A stretch of 64,000 nucleotides of DNA. Source: Gymnogyps californianus (Eukaryota > Chordata > Aves > Accipitriformes > Cathartidae). The position numbers were made by a program, and so were the translations under genes. Positions 22,845 through 33,989 of the stretch are shown here, piece by piece (within the stretch, counting starts at the first letter, position 1; every line of letters begins with the position of its first letter). The stretch lies in contig NC_059500.1 of the NCBI RefSeq assembly GCF_018139145.2, positions 48,506,072-48,570,071 of the forward strand. Direction: 5' to 3'. The notes under the pieces are model-generated. The model worked only from the letters and a program-made list of their open reading frames with translations. It was not told the origin of the DNA and did no database searches.

Positions 22845-25616
22845 CTGAGCAAAACACTTTAATCAACTGCGGAGTGCTTTCAAGCTGAGATGCCTATTCG
22901 GCAGGAAAGTCCTGAGACAGTGGTTTAACAGTCTGCTATTTCTCAGCTTCACTATTGCAATTCATTATTTGCAAGGCTCAGAGTGACCTCCATAAACTCC
23001 AGTTATACAGAATACAGCTCATCAGTTCCTCACCAGGAGCAGCAGGTCAGCTCTGTTCTCTCTTCTGCTGAAGTTCTGAATTAGCTTCAAGACTAAATTG
23101 TTGTCTTGTGAGATTATCAGTGATGGAGGTCCCAGATCTCCCTCACAACTTTGCATGGTTCATAGGAGTCATACATGTCACAAGAAAATAGTTTATCTGA
23201 AGTAACATACAGAACCCAGTAAGCTACGAGAGCTCTTGCTCTAGAGCTCTGTACATTGTAAAAACAGAACCTGGCCCACCGAGGCTGAAAATTAATACCC
23301 CAGGCCTGAGCCTATGATTTATCTCCTATGCAGTGCAGTGCAGTGCTGCACATGCAGTTACGAAGTAGAGAGGGTAGGTGGGCACTGGGAGTCTCTGAAG
23401 CAAATACTGTCCAAGGATGGATGCTTCATACCTTCAAACTGTGAGAAAGCAGGCGGGGACAACCAGAAGTAAATTTTCAGCTTCGGCTAGCCTTGTTTTA
23501 TCAACAATTTTCCACTGATTTTTAGGTAAATCGCAATTAAAAAGAAATAATTTTCACAGGCAATTTGCATGAATGTTTCAAAATAGATAACGCGTGATTT
23601 ACATGGGATTGCTATGTGCAGCACACTGCGTATCTCTATAAAGATATGCAACTTCAACATTAACACTTTTGCCATGAAAAAAGTTTAGCAACTTTTAAAT
23701 AGAGGTTGTTACCTGATCATTAATAAATCCTCCGTGTTTTAAATGCACTGTGTGGCTTTGTCATAAGCATTCAATGAGGTAAAAGTTGAAAAAAACATTT
23801 CCAACAAGTTAAAATACAGGTAAATTCTTCCAAAGTTACAAAATAAGGTGTTCCCAAGCAGCTACAAAACGTAAGAAAAAATGGAAATTCCACTCTCCTT
23901 TAAGAACTACAGGATATTTTGCATTATCATGCTGGAATCTTTAGCAGAGAAGTATACAGACTTCCTGTCAGTAAATATAACTTAATTATGAGTAGGGTTT
24001 TTTCCACTGCTGCACCCTAGCATTGGTTATAGTCTGTTTAATGAGCTTCCTGAGCCATTCAGAAATACTTAGAAAAACGTCAGTGCATTTTATTTCAATC
24101 AATTAGCTGAAAACAATAGTTTCTAAAAGACTAGGCTACTCCTTTCAAGGAATAATGAAACTTTTGGCACCACAAAGCAAAGGTTCTCAATATGCTCCTC
24201 TACTTACCCTTTTCCCATTTTTGCCCTCCAGATGCATGTTTGTCTTAGTATATGAGACAGGTTTCTTTTACGCTGGTACAGCTGGGTTTATAGTTAAATA
24301 AAAGAAGACTTTAAAGTCGAAGGGACAGTCTTGGAAATGAAAAAAATTAAATACTAGAACTTTATCAGAAGTGTTTCAGAAAAGCCACACCAAAAGCTGG
24401 GAGTCCTGACAAAACATAGTATTGGAAGTGATAGCTCTGTCATGGATAGATTTAGACGTGGAGTGTCATGGACTTGCAGCTACGTACCAATGCCAAAGAG
24501 AAAGAAACATAGTAGTCACATCTGCCACAGTTCAAAAGCAAAATCAGAGATATATATCACCCTTTAAAGTAAACATAATGCAGTCCATGCTCACCTTTCA
24601 CATGCTCACATACTATGTGCTAGAACACCTTAGAGAAGACTGTCTTCAAATACAGAAGTTACTGATCTGTCATGCAGGTGTGAAGTCAAACATGCAGGAA
24701 AACACGATTATGTCCAAGTTCAGTAAAGAAATAAGGGTTATTACATAACTAATATCTGAACTGTACCACTATAATCATCTTCTTAGGTGGCTTGCTCACA
24801 CTGTTGTGTGAGATGATACAAACGTGCAGCACATAACTGGTCTGTGCGCTGTATCAGGATGTTCTGTGCTGATCACAAGGAGCTCTCCTGGGGCCAGATT
24901 TATCTCTTCTCTTACTTTATACAAATGAACAAAAAGGAACAGCAAACTGTAATCGAAGACGCTGGATCACAAGCAGGATTGTTATCTCCGTGGGTCTTTC
25001 CGACAGAGACCAGTTTGACCTGGATGACAGAGAACCTGTCAGCTGTACTGACAGCTCCTGGGCAGCACCACTGTAGGTGCCAGGCTGTCCCTTACTTCCC
25101 TTGGGGAAGGGCTGCGATGCTCCGTCTGTCTCCACACCAGATAATGTGAAATGTCCCAGTGAACCTTGCTCTTCCCCAAATTCTTCCTCCCTCCCTGGAA
25201 TTTCCCAGGTGTTTCACTCTGCACGCACAACTTCATTAAATTGTCATGGTCCACAGTGCATTACCACCCTGTCCCCTGCCCCTCCAAGCCTGTTCCTGGG
25301 GAACGAGGGCAAACGCCTCGCCATCCTCCCTCCCAGCAGACAGGCTCGCCACACATTGGCTCAGGGAAGGGAGTCCCCAGGTCTTTGTTACCCCAACAGA
25401 GCAAGAACAGCAGGTTTTCGCACTGGTTTCCCCCCAGAAGCAGATGCCACCAGATCCTTAGAAAAGGAAGGATGGTTTTTACACTAATCTCCTGCCATTT
25501 GAAAGCCAGTGCCTAATATTTGCATTCAAGTACAGAGGCCATTGCCTGTCAATCCATTGCACTTTATACTGCTGTCAGCGCAGCTTGATGTGTACACCTC
25601 TAAGCATACTGGCACA

Positions 25617-25656
25617 AGTTAACTAACTGTTAACTGTTAACTTGTTAACTGTTAGC
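25617..25656. repeat. TTAACTG short tandem cluster
   Basis: Imperfect head-to-tail copies of GTTAACT/TGTTAAC over about 40 bp, partly palindromic because GTTAAC is its own complement. The unit contains TAACTG, which matches the MYB-type recognition core (YAACKG), but a simple microsatellite origin explains it equally well. Confidence 0.6.
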
Positions 25657-26097
25657 TGTGTATTAACGAGGAGGAACTCTCCTATCTACCAGAAATGCAG
25701 ACATAAACAGAGCGTACAAAACAACTGATTTATATAAGATGTTCTTTTTCACTCAGAAAATGGTTTCGCATTGAGCAAGTGGACCTAAGAAGCTATAAAA
25801 TTATTGAAGTGCTGTTGCCTGGATACAGTTTTTTCCTATTTCATTCCCAAATGACTCTATAAAAAATCCAGGTTAGCTTTGTTCTTATTGTTCAACTGAA
25901 AAGTAAAAATTCCCTAAACTTCAGGGAAGTAATCAAGCAATTGTCTTAAATTGAAGATATTTATTCTTTGATTGGATATATATATAAAAAATTTTAAATT
26001 GAATTAATATTTATAAATTGATTATAATATAATCTAACCATAATTAATTCTATCTACAAGAAATTTTATTTCTAATCAGTTATTTACAATCTACAAT

Positions 26098-26147
26098 TAT
26101 TTCTAAAATACTGTCTATATATTTATTTCTAAAATACTGTCTACATA
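26098..26147. repeat. Tandem duplication of about 25 bp in AT-rich DNA
   Basis: TTTCTAAAATACTGTCTA occurs twice, about 25 bp apart, with one difference just after the shared part (TATA versus CATA). It lies within a strongly AT-rich stretch (about 25970-26350). Probably a local slippage or duplication event. Confidence 0.7.
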
Positions 26148-27470
26148 ACTTTGTATTTTACAGATATAAAAAGAGATAAACTAAAATGCATGCATAAAAT
26201 TGTCTTAAAGATAATGAAGGATTTATAGAGACATATTCAAAAATAGAAGAAATGACACAATTAAAATTACTATGTAACTTCAATTTGGCTCTCTGTATAT
26301 ATGCATTATGATATATAAACTTTTACTATTTTTGCCCTAGTTGCAGCTTCATTATAATTTTCTCATTCACTGTACAGAATGGGCAGTATTCATTTAACAA
26401 AAACCTGTTTTCTACTTTGTTTTAGCTCTGCTGTACAATTTGTGGAGAATTGTCTTACCACAAAACTGTATCCTGCATAAACATTAAATTCTTCATAATG
26501 TTGTTTCCCAACCATATTCATTAATACCTAAACTGAGTGCTACAAAACCATGGTTTAAGTTATTTTAATAACAACTCTACAAGATTATGGAAAACCTTGA
26601 TTTTTTATGTTTGCAAATTACAGTTCCTGATATTCTTTTAATCTAATATTTATAGATTGACAAGAATACATGATCATAAACACCTTTGGGGTTATGTACA
26701 AAGCTTAACCCCTGCTTAAAGAATTTTTTTTCCCACTACAGTAGAGACAGGGGTTTCAGAGTTTTGCTCAGCCATTTCTAGCTGCATTGCTGACTACCGA
26801 AGGTGCTTGATGGAATATCACTCATCTAAATATAGCCTTGGTGAACCCAACATATCCTCCAGTCCCTTCAGAAAATACATCATATTTTAATTCCAAAGTA
26901 ATGAAGGGTGCGCATCACAAGACATCTGAATTATTCCAACTGACTATAGTGAGAATTAAGCAGCTAAGGATCAATACAACACAAATGGGGTTAAAAAACA
27001 CGCGCACCTCCCAAGTAAGTTAAAAAAAAAGAGGTTATTTGCTTATTTGTCACCCAGACTTCTGTTTCAAATTCACAGGTGTAGTTGAAATGTTAATAGT
27101 GATGGATGAAAGGTCTTCCTTTGACTCCCAGATATGATTAAAACTATAGAAGCTACTGTATGGCTTTAACTACAAGACCTACCATTATAGGCGTTCACCT
27201 GAAAAACTCACGTCTTTAATATTAACCTTATGCAGCAATATATATATGAAAGCAGTATTAATTACATTTTCAAGTTGTAACTGCAGCAAATCTATCAGTT
27301 TCTGACTTCATGTTATTCTCAATTAGTCTCAGCTTCAAGAGCCCAGCAACAGGAATGCCACCTCAGGTGATTCATACCCCTCTCCCCAAGACCTAAGTCA
27401 ATACACACAAAATTGCCTACTTGATTTCAGCCATGAAGTGTGCGCTAAGTACAGAGGATGATCAAGAGCT

Positions 27471-27600
27471 GAGAACAGAAAAACAAAAAAGAAGAAAAAT
27501 AGAAAAATAAGGAAAAGAAAGGGAGGAAAGAAAGAAAAGGAAGCAGAATGTGAGGAAGAGAAAACACAAAAGAGAAAGAAAGAAAAAAATCCAGAAAACA
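27471..27600 (+). repeat. Purine-rich low-complexity tract next to an exon donor
   Basis: Nearly uninterrupted A/G sequence with GAAA and GGAAA units over about 130 bp. On the gene's sense strand it is U/C-rich and starts about 75 nt downstream of the donor at 27675. Such tracts are known binding sites for PTB- and TIA1-type splicing factors; a role here is inference. Confidence 0.7.
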
Positions 27601-27674
27601 TGCCCCTTTTAATAGCCCTTGCTTGCACAGCAGTCTCTTTACCTACTGTTTGATGGAACAAGCATAGCACTTAC

Positions 27675-27830
27675 AACTAATTTCCTGAATTGCAGTTTGC
27701 TGCTAATTCGTTGCATAACCTGGAAAATGTAGTCTTTAATGAAGTCATAATTATTTTTACTATATACAGTAACATTCCGTCCAGTTACCTGCAGCATACG
27801 CTGTCCAGTCACACAGTGAAAGACCTTGTA
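27675..27830 (-). CDS. Coding exon (unrecognised gene)
   Basis: A 156-nt exon of 52 codons, phase 0 to phase 0. The acceptor is GGGGGTGCAG, with only a modest pyrimidine tract. The donor is GTT|GTAAGT, perfect at intron positions 1-6. The peptide begins YKVFHCVTGQRML and continues through NNYDFIKDYIFQVMQRI to QFRKLV; the second half looks like an amphipathic helix. The following intron has a long pyrimidine-rich stretch on the sense strand within 200 nt of the donor. No family is recognised. The next exon also begins in phase 0, giving an in-frame join. Confidence 0.78.
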
Positions 27831-28049
27831 CTGCACCCCCAAGAGTGAAGGTTGTCATGGCTACTGATATTTCAAAAGTCTTGACTTTTTATGACGAACA
27901 TTTTATGTTTAAAAATAGTATTATGACAAAATATAAGAGACAAAAAAGACATCTCTGGGCCTGGTGCTATGCAAACACAGTAAAAAGATGGCCCTTTTTT
28001 TTTCTCTAAACCATTTACAATCATACTATATAAAAGAAAAATAACTTAC

Positions 28050-28070
28050 TTGGATTGCTTTTCCATACAT
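28050..28070 (-). CDS. Candidate 21-nt microexon (phase 0-0)
   Basis: Seven codons, reading MYGKAIQ, lie between an acceptor (GTGCTTTTGCTAG) and a very strong donor (CAA|GTAAGTTA). Length and phase are symmetrical, so inclusion or skipping keeps the frame between the exons at 28595-28773 and 27675-27830. It sits 220 nt upstream of the latter. A longer version starting at an acceptor about 45 nt upstream is ruled out in this chain, because the frame entered in phase 0 hits a stop. Support rests on the splice sites and symmetry only; a 21-nt peptide gives little coding signal. Confidence 0.45.
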
Positions 28071-28594
28071 CTAGCAAAAGCACTCTTTAATGTGTTTAAA
28101 AAGACACCATTTCTAAAAGCATGATGGAACACAAAGTCCATTTTTAATAAAATGCACAAAAAATTGAAAAATTATCACACTTAAAATAGTTGTTATTGTA
28201 TGATCCGGTTGTATTAACAGTTTGTTACACATGCAAGCACATTTGACTGATCTTTTTTTTTATGCCATGGGGAGACTTTACGAACTTGAGAATCTTGCTT
28301 AATTAAGAGCCACAAAATCATGACTGAAATAAGTCTGAAGGACAAAAGTAAAAAAGAGAGTCAGATTATTTTTCTACAACTACGTTGCTTTCACTTCAAG
28401 GAATGGGAGTATTTTCTTCTATTTTGGGCATAAGGACTCAGTTCTACTTACGGAAGACAAGACACAGGGATTTCTCCCTGCTGAAACTGCCAACTTCAGA
28501 GCCTTTATTACTTTTTAATGATGTACATAAAAGCTTGCTACTCACTACAGCAATGAGGTACGTTACTCCACCCTAGGACTTGACCCTAATTTAC

Positions 28595-28773
28595 CTTCAA
28601 CTCTTTTATAAATTCACATTTCTTCCTCTTAATGATATTGATAGGGCATACACAGTCAGTAAAGGGAGGTTTTAGAATCTGAGAGTTCAATTCCCAGCTG
28701 AAGTTTAGTGAGAATATATCTCCAGTGAAATCAATTAAGCTATACCATTTCCGCATCAGTTGAAATCTGGCAG
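28595..28773 (-). CDS. Coding exon, aromatic-rich N-terminal segment (unrecognised gene)
   Basis: A 179-nt exon. The acceptor is GGTTCTCTCCAG and the donor is AAG|GTAAAT. Two bases complete a split codon, then 59 uninterrupted codons follow, ending in phase 0. The peptide runs from ARFQLMRKWYSLIDFTGDIF through FSWELNSQILKPPFTDC to KCEFIKELK, with mixed hydrophobic and charged composition that looks like real protein rather than chance frame. No catalytic or named family motif is visible. The next exon downstream begins in phase 0, so the join is in frame with or without the 21-nt microexon at 28050-28070. Upstream it needs a phase 1 exon, matched by 42996-43035 and by 30678-30743. Confidence 0.82.
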
Positions 28774-30677
28774 CTGGAGAGAACCTAAACCCACTTTTCA
28801 GTTAGGACAGTTACTATTTATGCTGCATTTGTTCTTGTTCCTTGCTGAAGCTACCCTTCTCCCTACCTGCTGAAGATGTGGCCTGCAGAACAAGTAAGGG
28901 CTGTGCAAAAGCATCTTTGTGAGTTTTTGGGGGTTTTCTTTGAGTATGAAAGGAAAGGTCAAGACCTTTCTGCTCTTCTTCCCTGTCTGCAGTGAGCTTT
29001 CCAAACTAACATCAAATGGCTTATCTAGCTGTAAGAAGAGTCTGTCTACCATAAGTGGCTGCACTATTTATAACATGTAATGTGATTTTAAACCAACTTA
29101 GTTACAATTACTTAAACTAAACTGAAACAAGCCTTGCTTAAACAAGAATGCGTTCCAGAAACACTGTGGTTCTATGAAAACAGTTCTAAAATAATCTTGA
29201 AATTAAAAGAAAAAAAATCAAATGTAATTTGCAGCAAAGATCATAAGAATAATTATTACTTAATGGAGGTACAGCACAAAAACACCAATCCTAGAAATAT
29301 ATTAGGATATTGCAGCTGCTAGACATCTGCAATAAAACCATTATCTTTGTTAGGAAGATGTTGAACAGCAGCATGCAGAACATCAGAGAGATACTCAGAA
29401 AAGAAGATGAACATTTTAAGGTGAAAACATACCACCTGGGGTCAAGATTTTGTAAAATGTGGTAGGTGCATTTTGGCCCAGCTGCGTTTATCTGGTGGCA
29501 AAGCCAGCTTCAGTCAGAGGCTCTCTCAAGCAAGTAAGACTACTTGTTGGACTTTACAGGAAGGTCTACCAGAACTGTCTAACCTCAGAGTTAAAGGGCT
29601 GAAAGGTCAGCTACACTTCTGAATATGGAAGGATTAATGTGATCATGCCGTATACTTTTTAAAAATGTTTTTATTAGTTGCTTTTTAGGCTGGAGGGGCT
29701 TGACGGTATTTCATTCAGCAGCAATGTTTCCTTTCTCGTTCTGTGATTTCAGATTTAGGGGACAATGCGCCAAAGCACAGAATCAGAGACATGTTAAATA
29801 AAGGTGCAGTAAGGCTCTATTTCTTCAGTGGTTTAAGACCTTTAGCATCTTATATCTCAATGAATGGTAATGTTTACACATTTTCATTCCTGATCAGGAT
29901 CATGCAGTTACTGAGTACGTCAAAAGGGCAAAATGTTCAGCACCCATCTAGCTTCATATTGATTAGCTTTAATAAAAGCTAACCTTGTAAATGCTCCTGA
30001 TACTAGTAGCAAACAAGAATCCTAAGGGCTAACTTCAACTGCCACTTCTGACTTTGGATGGAGGCAAAGGGTACAAAGCAAAGCTGATTTTGACCTCTAA
30101 CGTTCTGCACAATTTCAACAGCACCCTCGCCAGGTAACACCCACTGATCTCCAGAGAAAAAGGAAAAAAAAATCACTCCTGAAAAAACGGGCAAAAAAAG
30201 AAAAGACATCAACCCAAAACTTTATCACTGAAAACCTTAACATGAAAAAGAATGAAGAAACTGGTTTATTTCTGAAGGTATCTATCTGAACTGTAGTATT
30301 TAGGACTTTTCTCCTCAACGTGCATCCAAAAATATGTCCTTTTAGGAGAAGAAAAGATACATTGTTGTAACTGTAATCTAGAGATGACTTTCTAAGATAC
30401 TTATAATAGCTGAACAAGACTCTGCTGTTCCTCTGCATATTGAGAGTCTGATATTTTCTAAGTAATCTTTGGGCTTTAAATAATTCTTTAAAGAACAATT
30501 CTTGTCAGTATCCATATAAAGTGAAGAACAGTATTATTAAAAAAAGACAGTTAATAGCTAAGCCAAACTGTTTCTTAACAAAATCAATGTACATGTAAAT
30601 TCCTATGGGGGCTTGGTTTATTGGAAATACACTCATTATCTGGCCAATATGGCAGCAAGTGGGAAAATGCCTTACAC

Positions 30678-30743
30678 CTATATGCTCCTGGCAAACAGAG
30701 GTCACATACCAAAGACTTATATAGTTGTGTGTACCATCTGTTA
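30678..30743 (-). CDS. Tentative coding exon (66 nt, phase 1-1)
   Basis: The acceptor has a good tract (TGCCCTTTTTCAG). The donor, ATAG|GTGTAAG, is weaker than at the other exons. The frame that enters in phase 1 is open and gives about 21 codons beginning TDGTHNYISLW; it leaves in phase 1. It would therefore slot between exon 2 and the exon at 28595-28773 without breaking the frame, completing codons G|TA and G|CT. The segment is rich in aromatic residues, like the exon that follows. It is not required by phase, because exon 2 can also join that exon directly. It could be an alternative exon or a chance match. Confidence 0.33.
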
Positions 30744-33302
30744 CTGAAAAAGGGCACTGCTTAATAAAAAAAGAATATTGAATGTTTTTACTGAAATGCT
30801 TGTGCAAAAACTGAGTACATTACAGTAAGGGCTTCACACCTATTTTCAAGATCTGTATCAGTTCCATATTCTTTCAGATAAAGTCCAAGACAATGCCTTT
30901 AACCTTCAAAGACCTATATTACTTGAAACATGCTCTAAAGACCATACACTCTCCCCACTTCCATGATTGATTTTTAATGAAAGGAACTGCTGATAAACCA
31001 TTATCTTAAATGATCATTTGGCATTCCTGTTCACATCAGTGCAAAATACCCATTGATACTAGTGAAAGGGCATAAAAGTTAATTTAAGCATTACTCTGTA
31101 AGAATATACAGCACAGAAAGTGAGTGATAGATTACAGTAGGAAGAGGACAGCAGAGAAACTGGGTCCAGACACCTCACAGGAATACTGAGATGGGAACTC
31201 AGACTTCTGGTCTTTGAATTTGCCTTTACTGCAGTTACCCTTGGCTCTTGCAATGTGACTATGCAGCTTCACCTGGTTCTAGTCAGAGTATCTGCATGAC
31301 AAAGCCCTATTAGACTGTCTGGCCTGGTGCTACTGTAAGGTGCTATATGAGGTACTAGGTCTTATCCCAAATGTCCCACTGCAGCATTAAAATCTTAGCT
31401 GCTTTTTAAAGCTGATAAGAACATATCAACATAGGGAAATTGGGATTCTCAGGATACTACCAGTATAAACATGAACAAAGCACTCAAAGCCAAACCCACA
31501 TCTTTGGGACCCAGAAGCTAACCCAGACATGTAGCATCACGTAACAGATATGAGGAGTTTGGGTCTTAATTAGCCATGAAAGTCTTGAAGAGGACACACC
31601 ACTAACAAAACAGTTTTTCTTTCCAGATGTAACTAATCAGTACAAAAAATGTGTGAGTTCATACCTGCCATTATTGCTGTGAAGCTGTGGGCAGGTCTGC
31701 ACTTAGCCCATGAAACGTGCATTTTCACGCTATATAGACTACTATGGTATTTTCCATTAGAAATGCCAAAGAATACAACTTAGGTAAACTGTCTCAGAAA
31801 AAGGTAGTTTTGGCCATGGTCCCCTTCCTCATTAAAGGAAAAATCCCACCTAAAGCAAAGCGGGGCGGCAGCTGGCACTCCCCGCCAGGAGCAGGGAGGC
31901 TGCTGGTCAGAGTCTAGCAACCTGCAGCCCAGGCAAACTACTGTCCTCCACATTAAAATCCAGAGTCAGCTTCAAGGATGCCGACTACCATTCAGCTGAA
32001 TGTTCACATAGTCAGCCATTTGACATACATATTAAAATGTTTCCTGGCCATCCACATAAGCCATCTACAGCCTGCAAGTCCAGGGCATTGTGCCTTGCGG
32101 CTGCTGAAGAACCTTATACTTACACTGGTGTGATTTAGCTGCCAAGGATGTCTCATTCAGCTTGAAAAGGAGATCTGAGGCCATCACCTCCTCCCTGAAG
32201 GATTAATGACCAAATATGAAGTCACCTGCTCCTTAGTTATTCTTCCTTAGTGGCTCCATATGGAAGTATGCCATCCACCATAGCAGCCAGCAGTAATGGA
32301 AGTCAGTGCTGGAACTTCAAATATAATTCTCTTACAAAATAACGTACAGTAGTGCACTACTCTGTTTTATAATTATCAAAAAATTCAGCAGAATAAAAAT
32401 GCAATTCTTAATCATATGACACATACAAACAAAGCTGTGCATACAGCACAATAGTAGATGCTCTTTGCATACCTGTTCACTTGCATTTAGAGGATGAAGA
32501 GAAACACACTTTTAAAATTTCCCACATAAATGTTCAAATTTTCTTTTATTCTGGAGTCACACTACCAAAAGACAGTGTACTAGAGGAAAAATTAGCACTT
32601 CTAAGGAGACACAGTGTGACAGCAGGAGGTGAAAAAGCATCACTTAGTAGTCCCCAATGTTTTTCAGAAGATACGTATTTTAATTTTTCCTTGAAATGAA
32701 ACAGATGCAATCTTTCTCCTAAAGACAGCTCCAAAAGAAACAGAATACTTTTCAAGGCTCCCTGTCTGCATAACATTAGCTACACACCACGCTCTCCTGC
32801 AATATTCCATGTGCTAAAGTTACCTGACAGACTTATTTTGGAATATTCATTCTCTTTAAAAAACAAGTAAAAATAAGTTAGTTTCTGCTGACAAGTGCTG
32901 ATACTGTTCAGTCACCTGAAGGAACCTAGACACAGTTTTTAACTACATAGCATTGTGTCTCCATCATAAGGCAAAACTCCTGTGATCATGGTCTGTCATT
33001 GCCATGTTCAACTGGCACAAAGCAGTCTCCTAAGGGGGAACATTACTCATGTTCAATTTCCAAGAGACTGATTTCTTAATGAGTTCTCAGTGCCACCTAC
33101 TAGTTCATTTCAAATTCACTGATACAGTTGATGATCATAAAGGAAAAACAAAAGAAAAGAGACAGAGGTCCTTCTGTCGCTTGTTGAATGGTTATTTCTA
33201 GAAAGTTTTAAGATAGGAACCTGCTTCTTAAGCTCTAAGTATTATAAAGGATCATCAGAGTTGGAGATGATTTATTGCTTCCATTTGTTATGGATGATAC
33301 GT

Positions 33303-33989
33303 GATTGGTTGACGAGAAGCTCAACATGACCCAGCAATGTGCGTTTGCAGCCCAGAAAGCCAACAGTATCAAGGGCTGCATCAAAAGAAGTGTGGCCAGC
33401 AGGTCAAGGGAGGCGATTCTCCCCCTCTACTCCGCTTTCGTGAGACCCCACCTGGAGTACTGTGTCCAGCTCTGGGGCCCTCAACATAAGAAGGACACAG
33501 ACCTGTTGGAGCAAGTTCAGAGGAGGGCCACGAAGATGATCAGAGCGCTGGAGCACCTCTCTTATGAAGACAGGCTGAGAGAGCTGGGGTGGTTCAGCCT
33601 GGAGAAGAGAAGGATCCAGGGAGACCTTATAGCAGCCTTGCAGTACCTAAAGAGGGCCTACAAGAAAGGCCCCAGAGAAGGACTTTTTGCAAGAGCATGT
33701 AGTCATAGTACAAGGGTTAATGGCTTTAAACTGAAAGAGGGTAGATTTAGAGTAGATGTAAGGAAGAAGTTGTTCACTGTGAGGGTGGTGAGGCACGGGA
33801 ACAGGTTGCCCAGAGAAGTTGTGGGTGCCCCCTCCCTGGAAGTGTTCAAGGCCAGGCTGGATGAGGCTTTGAGCAACCTGGTCTAGTGGAAGGTATCCCT
33901 GCCCATGGCAGAAGGGTTGGAACCAGAAGGGTTGGAACTAGATGATCTTTAAGGTCCCTTCCAACCCAAACCATTGTATGATTCTATGA
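33303..33989 (+). mobile_element. CR1 LINE 3' fragment with intact C-terminal frame
   Basis: A 5'-truncated CR1 with a 193-codon uninterrupted frame (33305-33886). It covers the region from [20 protein letters not shown] through [20 protein letters not shown] and [20 protein letters not shown] to the natural stop. The 3' untranslated part ends in an ATTGTATGATTCTATG tail at about 33971-33988. The lack of stops or shifts suggests it is the youngest CR1 here. There is no promoter or catalytic domain, so it cannot move. Antisense to the gene, inside the 14-kb intron. Confidence 0.92.

Larger units (their letters stand above)
22845..27674 (-). other. Intron with AT-rich and low-complexity tracts
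   Basis: Contains a relatively GC-rich patch (about 25040-25500) that is open in several frames but matches nothing I know. It also has a TTAACTG-repeat cluster (25617-25656), a very AT-rich stretch (25970-26350) with a tandem duplication, and a purine-rich tract (27471-27600). No transposon was recognised in it. Confidence 0.45.

Noticed and set aside
28867..29028. Minus-strand 162-nt open segment with acceptor TCTTCTTACAG and donor CAG|GTAGGG, immediately upstream of the 179-nt exon
   Set aside because: It ends in phase 0, while the next exon needs phase 1. The frame simply reads on to a stop. It could be an alternative exon, but nothing in the sequence supports that.
29010..29040. TGGCTTATCTAGCTGTAAGA, resembling mature miR-9 (TTATCTAGCTGTA core)
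   Set aside because: It has an extra base before the core and a changed 3' end. The complementary arm expected about 35 nt away is absent, so no hairpin.
30850..30900. Minus-strand open stretch ending AATAG|GTGTGAAG
   Set aside because: The acceptor is poor and a stop lies shortly upstream in the same frame; it does not fit the phase chain better than the 66-nt segment nearby.
32481..32776. Protein-like frames on both strands in the 14-kb intron
   Set aside because: No consensus GTRAG donor or good acceptor on either strand in frame, and both strands are open, which argues for chance.
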